Of a stretch of 13,086 bases of DNA, positions 12,254 to 13,086 are shown in pieces (the stretch's first letter is position 1; the number at the start of each line of letters is the position of its first letter). Source of the DNA: Flavobacteriales bacterium UBA2426 (GTDB lineage: Bacteria; Bacteroidota; Bacteroidia; Flavobacteriales_F; PHOS-HE28); contig DDRC01000008.1 of the NCBI GenBank assembly GCA_002342985.1, positions 1 to 13,086 of the forward strand, written 5' to 3'. The notes below the pieces were generated by a model. The model saw nothing but the letters and a program-made list of their open reading frames with translations. It was not told the origin of the DNA and searched no databases. The position numbers and the translations under genes were made by a program.

Positions 12254-13086
12254 ATGTACCGTTCCATCCTCTCGTGCGCGGCGCTCGCATCAGCGCTTCT
12301 GCTGCAGGCCCAGCAGCAGGTCAGGCAGGTCTTCGTGCTCAGCGAAGGCTATTATGATTATTTCGGCGGCGGGGGCCAGCTGATTCCCGTGACGTTGGGG
12401 AGCTACGACCCCGCTGCGGGCACCTACCAGACCGTGGCCACGCTCAACGGTCCCCGCTTCGGCAGCGATGTGCTGGTGGATGCGGGCAGCGTCTACGTGG
12501 CGGCCGACGACCGCGTGGTGCGCTTCGATGCGGACTCCTACGCCCAGACCGGAGAGGCCCTGGTGCCGGGTGTGCGCAAGCTGGCCGTCTGGAACGACCT
12601 GCTGCTGCTCACACGCGGTGAGCTGGGCGGGCTTCCGCACTACTTCGAGGCCCGCGACAAGGCGACCCTCGCGCTGCTGTGGACCATCGCGCCGGCCGAC
12701 GGCCTGACCATGAGTGCCGAGGATGTGCTGGTGGTGGGCGACAAGGCCTACCTGGCGGTGAACAACGCCTTCGATTGGAGCAGCCTGGCCGGCAAGGTCG
12801 GCGTGGTCGACCTGGTTGCACAGGCCTATGCGCAGGAGATCGACCTGGGGCCCGAGGGGCTCAATCCGGAGAAGCTCTTCGTGCGCGACGGCGCGGTGCT
12901 CACCTTCAACAACACCGACTTCGCGCGCAGCTCCATCAGCCGCTTGGAGGCCGATGCCGCTGCACTGGAGTACACCGTGACCGTGGCCGAGAACTCCGGC
13001 TGCGCCACCTCGGCGCTGGTGGAGGCCGCGGAGATGGTCTACTTCCTGGAGTACGCCCAGGGCGAGCTGGTGCGGTTCGATATCGG
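12254..13086 (+). CDS. BtuG/DUF5074-like secreted beta-propeller (partial, 3' end outside)
   Basis: The first 277 codons of a gene running past the window end. A signal peptide covers residues 1-19 (LLLQA before QQ). The mature part shows YncE/DUF5074-type propeller blades: VFVLSEGYYDYFGGG (27-41, the counterpart of the NEG-x-F opening of DUF5074), DVLVDAGSVYVAADDRVVRFD (72-92), DVLVVGDKAYLAVNN (157-171), and NPEKLFVRDGAVLTFNN (204-220). In Bacteroides, BtuG-type propellers are surface lipoproteins that bind vitamin B12 very tightly and hand it to the TonB-dependent receptor BtuB. The riboswitch directly upstream makes a B12-capture role likely. Unlike BtuG it has no usable lipobox (Cys8 is too close to the start), so it may be periplasmic or carry a C-terminal anchor or T9SS signal beyond the window. 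The ATG at 12254 is the first good start after the riboswitch; no Shine-Dalgarno is present. Confidence 0.82.
   Translation, partial: MYRSILSCAALASALLLQAQQQVRQVFVLSEGYYDYFGGGGQLIPVTLGSYDPAAGTYQTVATLNGPRFGSDVLVDAGSVYVAADDRVVRFDADSYAQTGEALVPGVRKLAVWNDLLLLTRGELGGLPHYFEARDKATLALLWTIAPADGLTMSAEDVLVVGDKAYLAVNNAFDWSSLAGKVGVVDLVAQAYAQEIDLGPEGLNPEKLFVRDGAVLTFNNTDFARSSISRLEADAAALEYTVTVAENSGCATSALVEAAEMVYFLEYAQGELVRFDI

Noticed and set aside
12254..12280. Lipobox-like LSC at residues 6-8 of the BtuG-like protein
   Set aside because: Only seven residues precede the Cys, too few for a lipoprotein signal peptide; the hydrophobic core lies after it.
12096..12383. 95-residue open frame overlapping the riboswitch and the BtuG-like start
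   Set aside because: It begins inside the aptamer, is Arg/Ser/Pro-rich and runs out of frame through the signal peptide of the real gene.
1..13086. Signs of a mobile element, CRISPR array, tRNA or defence island
   Set aside because: No transposase or integrase, no regularly spaced repeats, no tRNA-like fold and no defence gene was seen; the HerA-like ATPase alone has no nuclease or NurA partner beside it.

Overview
The window reads as chromosomal DNA of a strikingly GC-rich member of the Bacteroidota, most likely a Flavobacteriales-type lineage. The evidence is a protein with a type IX secretion (T9SS) C-terminal sorting signal (6866-8494), an EF-G paralogue of the kind known from Bacteroidota, a BtuG/DUF5074-like propeller behind a cobalamin riboswitch, the absence of clear Shine-Dalgarno sequences, and promoter-like boxes of the form TAnnTTYR, close to the Bacteroidota -7 element TAnnTTTG. 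No mobile element, CRISPR array, tRNA or rRNA was seen. The high GC content creates very long antisense shadow reading frames, which were set aside.

Layout, left to right. (1) 100-498 (+) is a DoxX-family membrane protein, ending tail-to-tail with a conserved-looking hypothetical gene at 491-955 (-). (2) 1061-1501 (+), a small DUF937-like helical protein, is followed 34 nt later by a HerA/YjgR-type (DUF853) ATPase at 1536-3071 (+). A near-ideal 14-bp hairpin at 3076-3108 separates this pair from a YugP-type membrane zinc metallopeptidase at 3127-3828 (-). (3) Divergent from the peptidase is a secreted M1 aminopeptidase-like enzyme, 3997-5859 (+). Its stop codon overlaps the stop of a convergent lipoprotein alpha/beta hydrolase, 5856-6797 (-).

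(4) A minus-strand series runs 11114 to 5856: a 69-aa unknown protein, a hairpin terminator, a promoter, an EF-G paralogue lacking the usual catalytic His, a very strong GC hairpin, then a T9SS-secreted beta-propeller protein and the hydrolase, probably co-transcribed. (5) The right end is plus-strand: a small outer-membrane beta-barrel protein (11300-11959), then a cobalamin riboswitch (about 11980-12128) whose leader runs into a secreted beta-propeller gene (12254 to beyond the window end) resembling BtuG-type surface B12-capture proteins.

Functionally the window is mostly cell-envelope and protein-turnover genes. The two parts most worth a second look are the riboswitch-propeller unit, probably the first part of a B12 uptake locus continuing past 13086, and the EF-G paralogue with altered GTPase motifs. 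Nothing here is clearly a new system. The unknown genes (491-955, 1061-1501, 10905-11114) are the main unexplained content.
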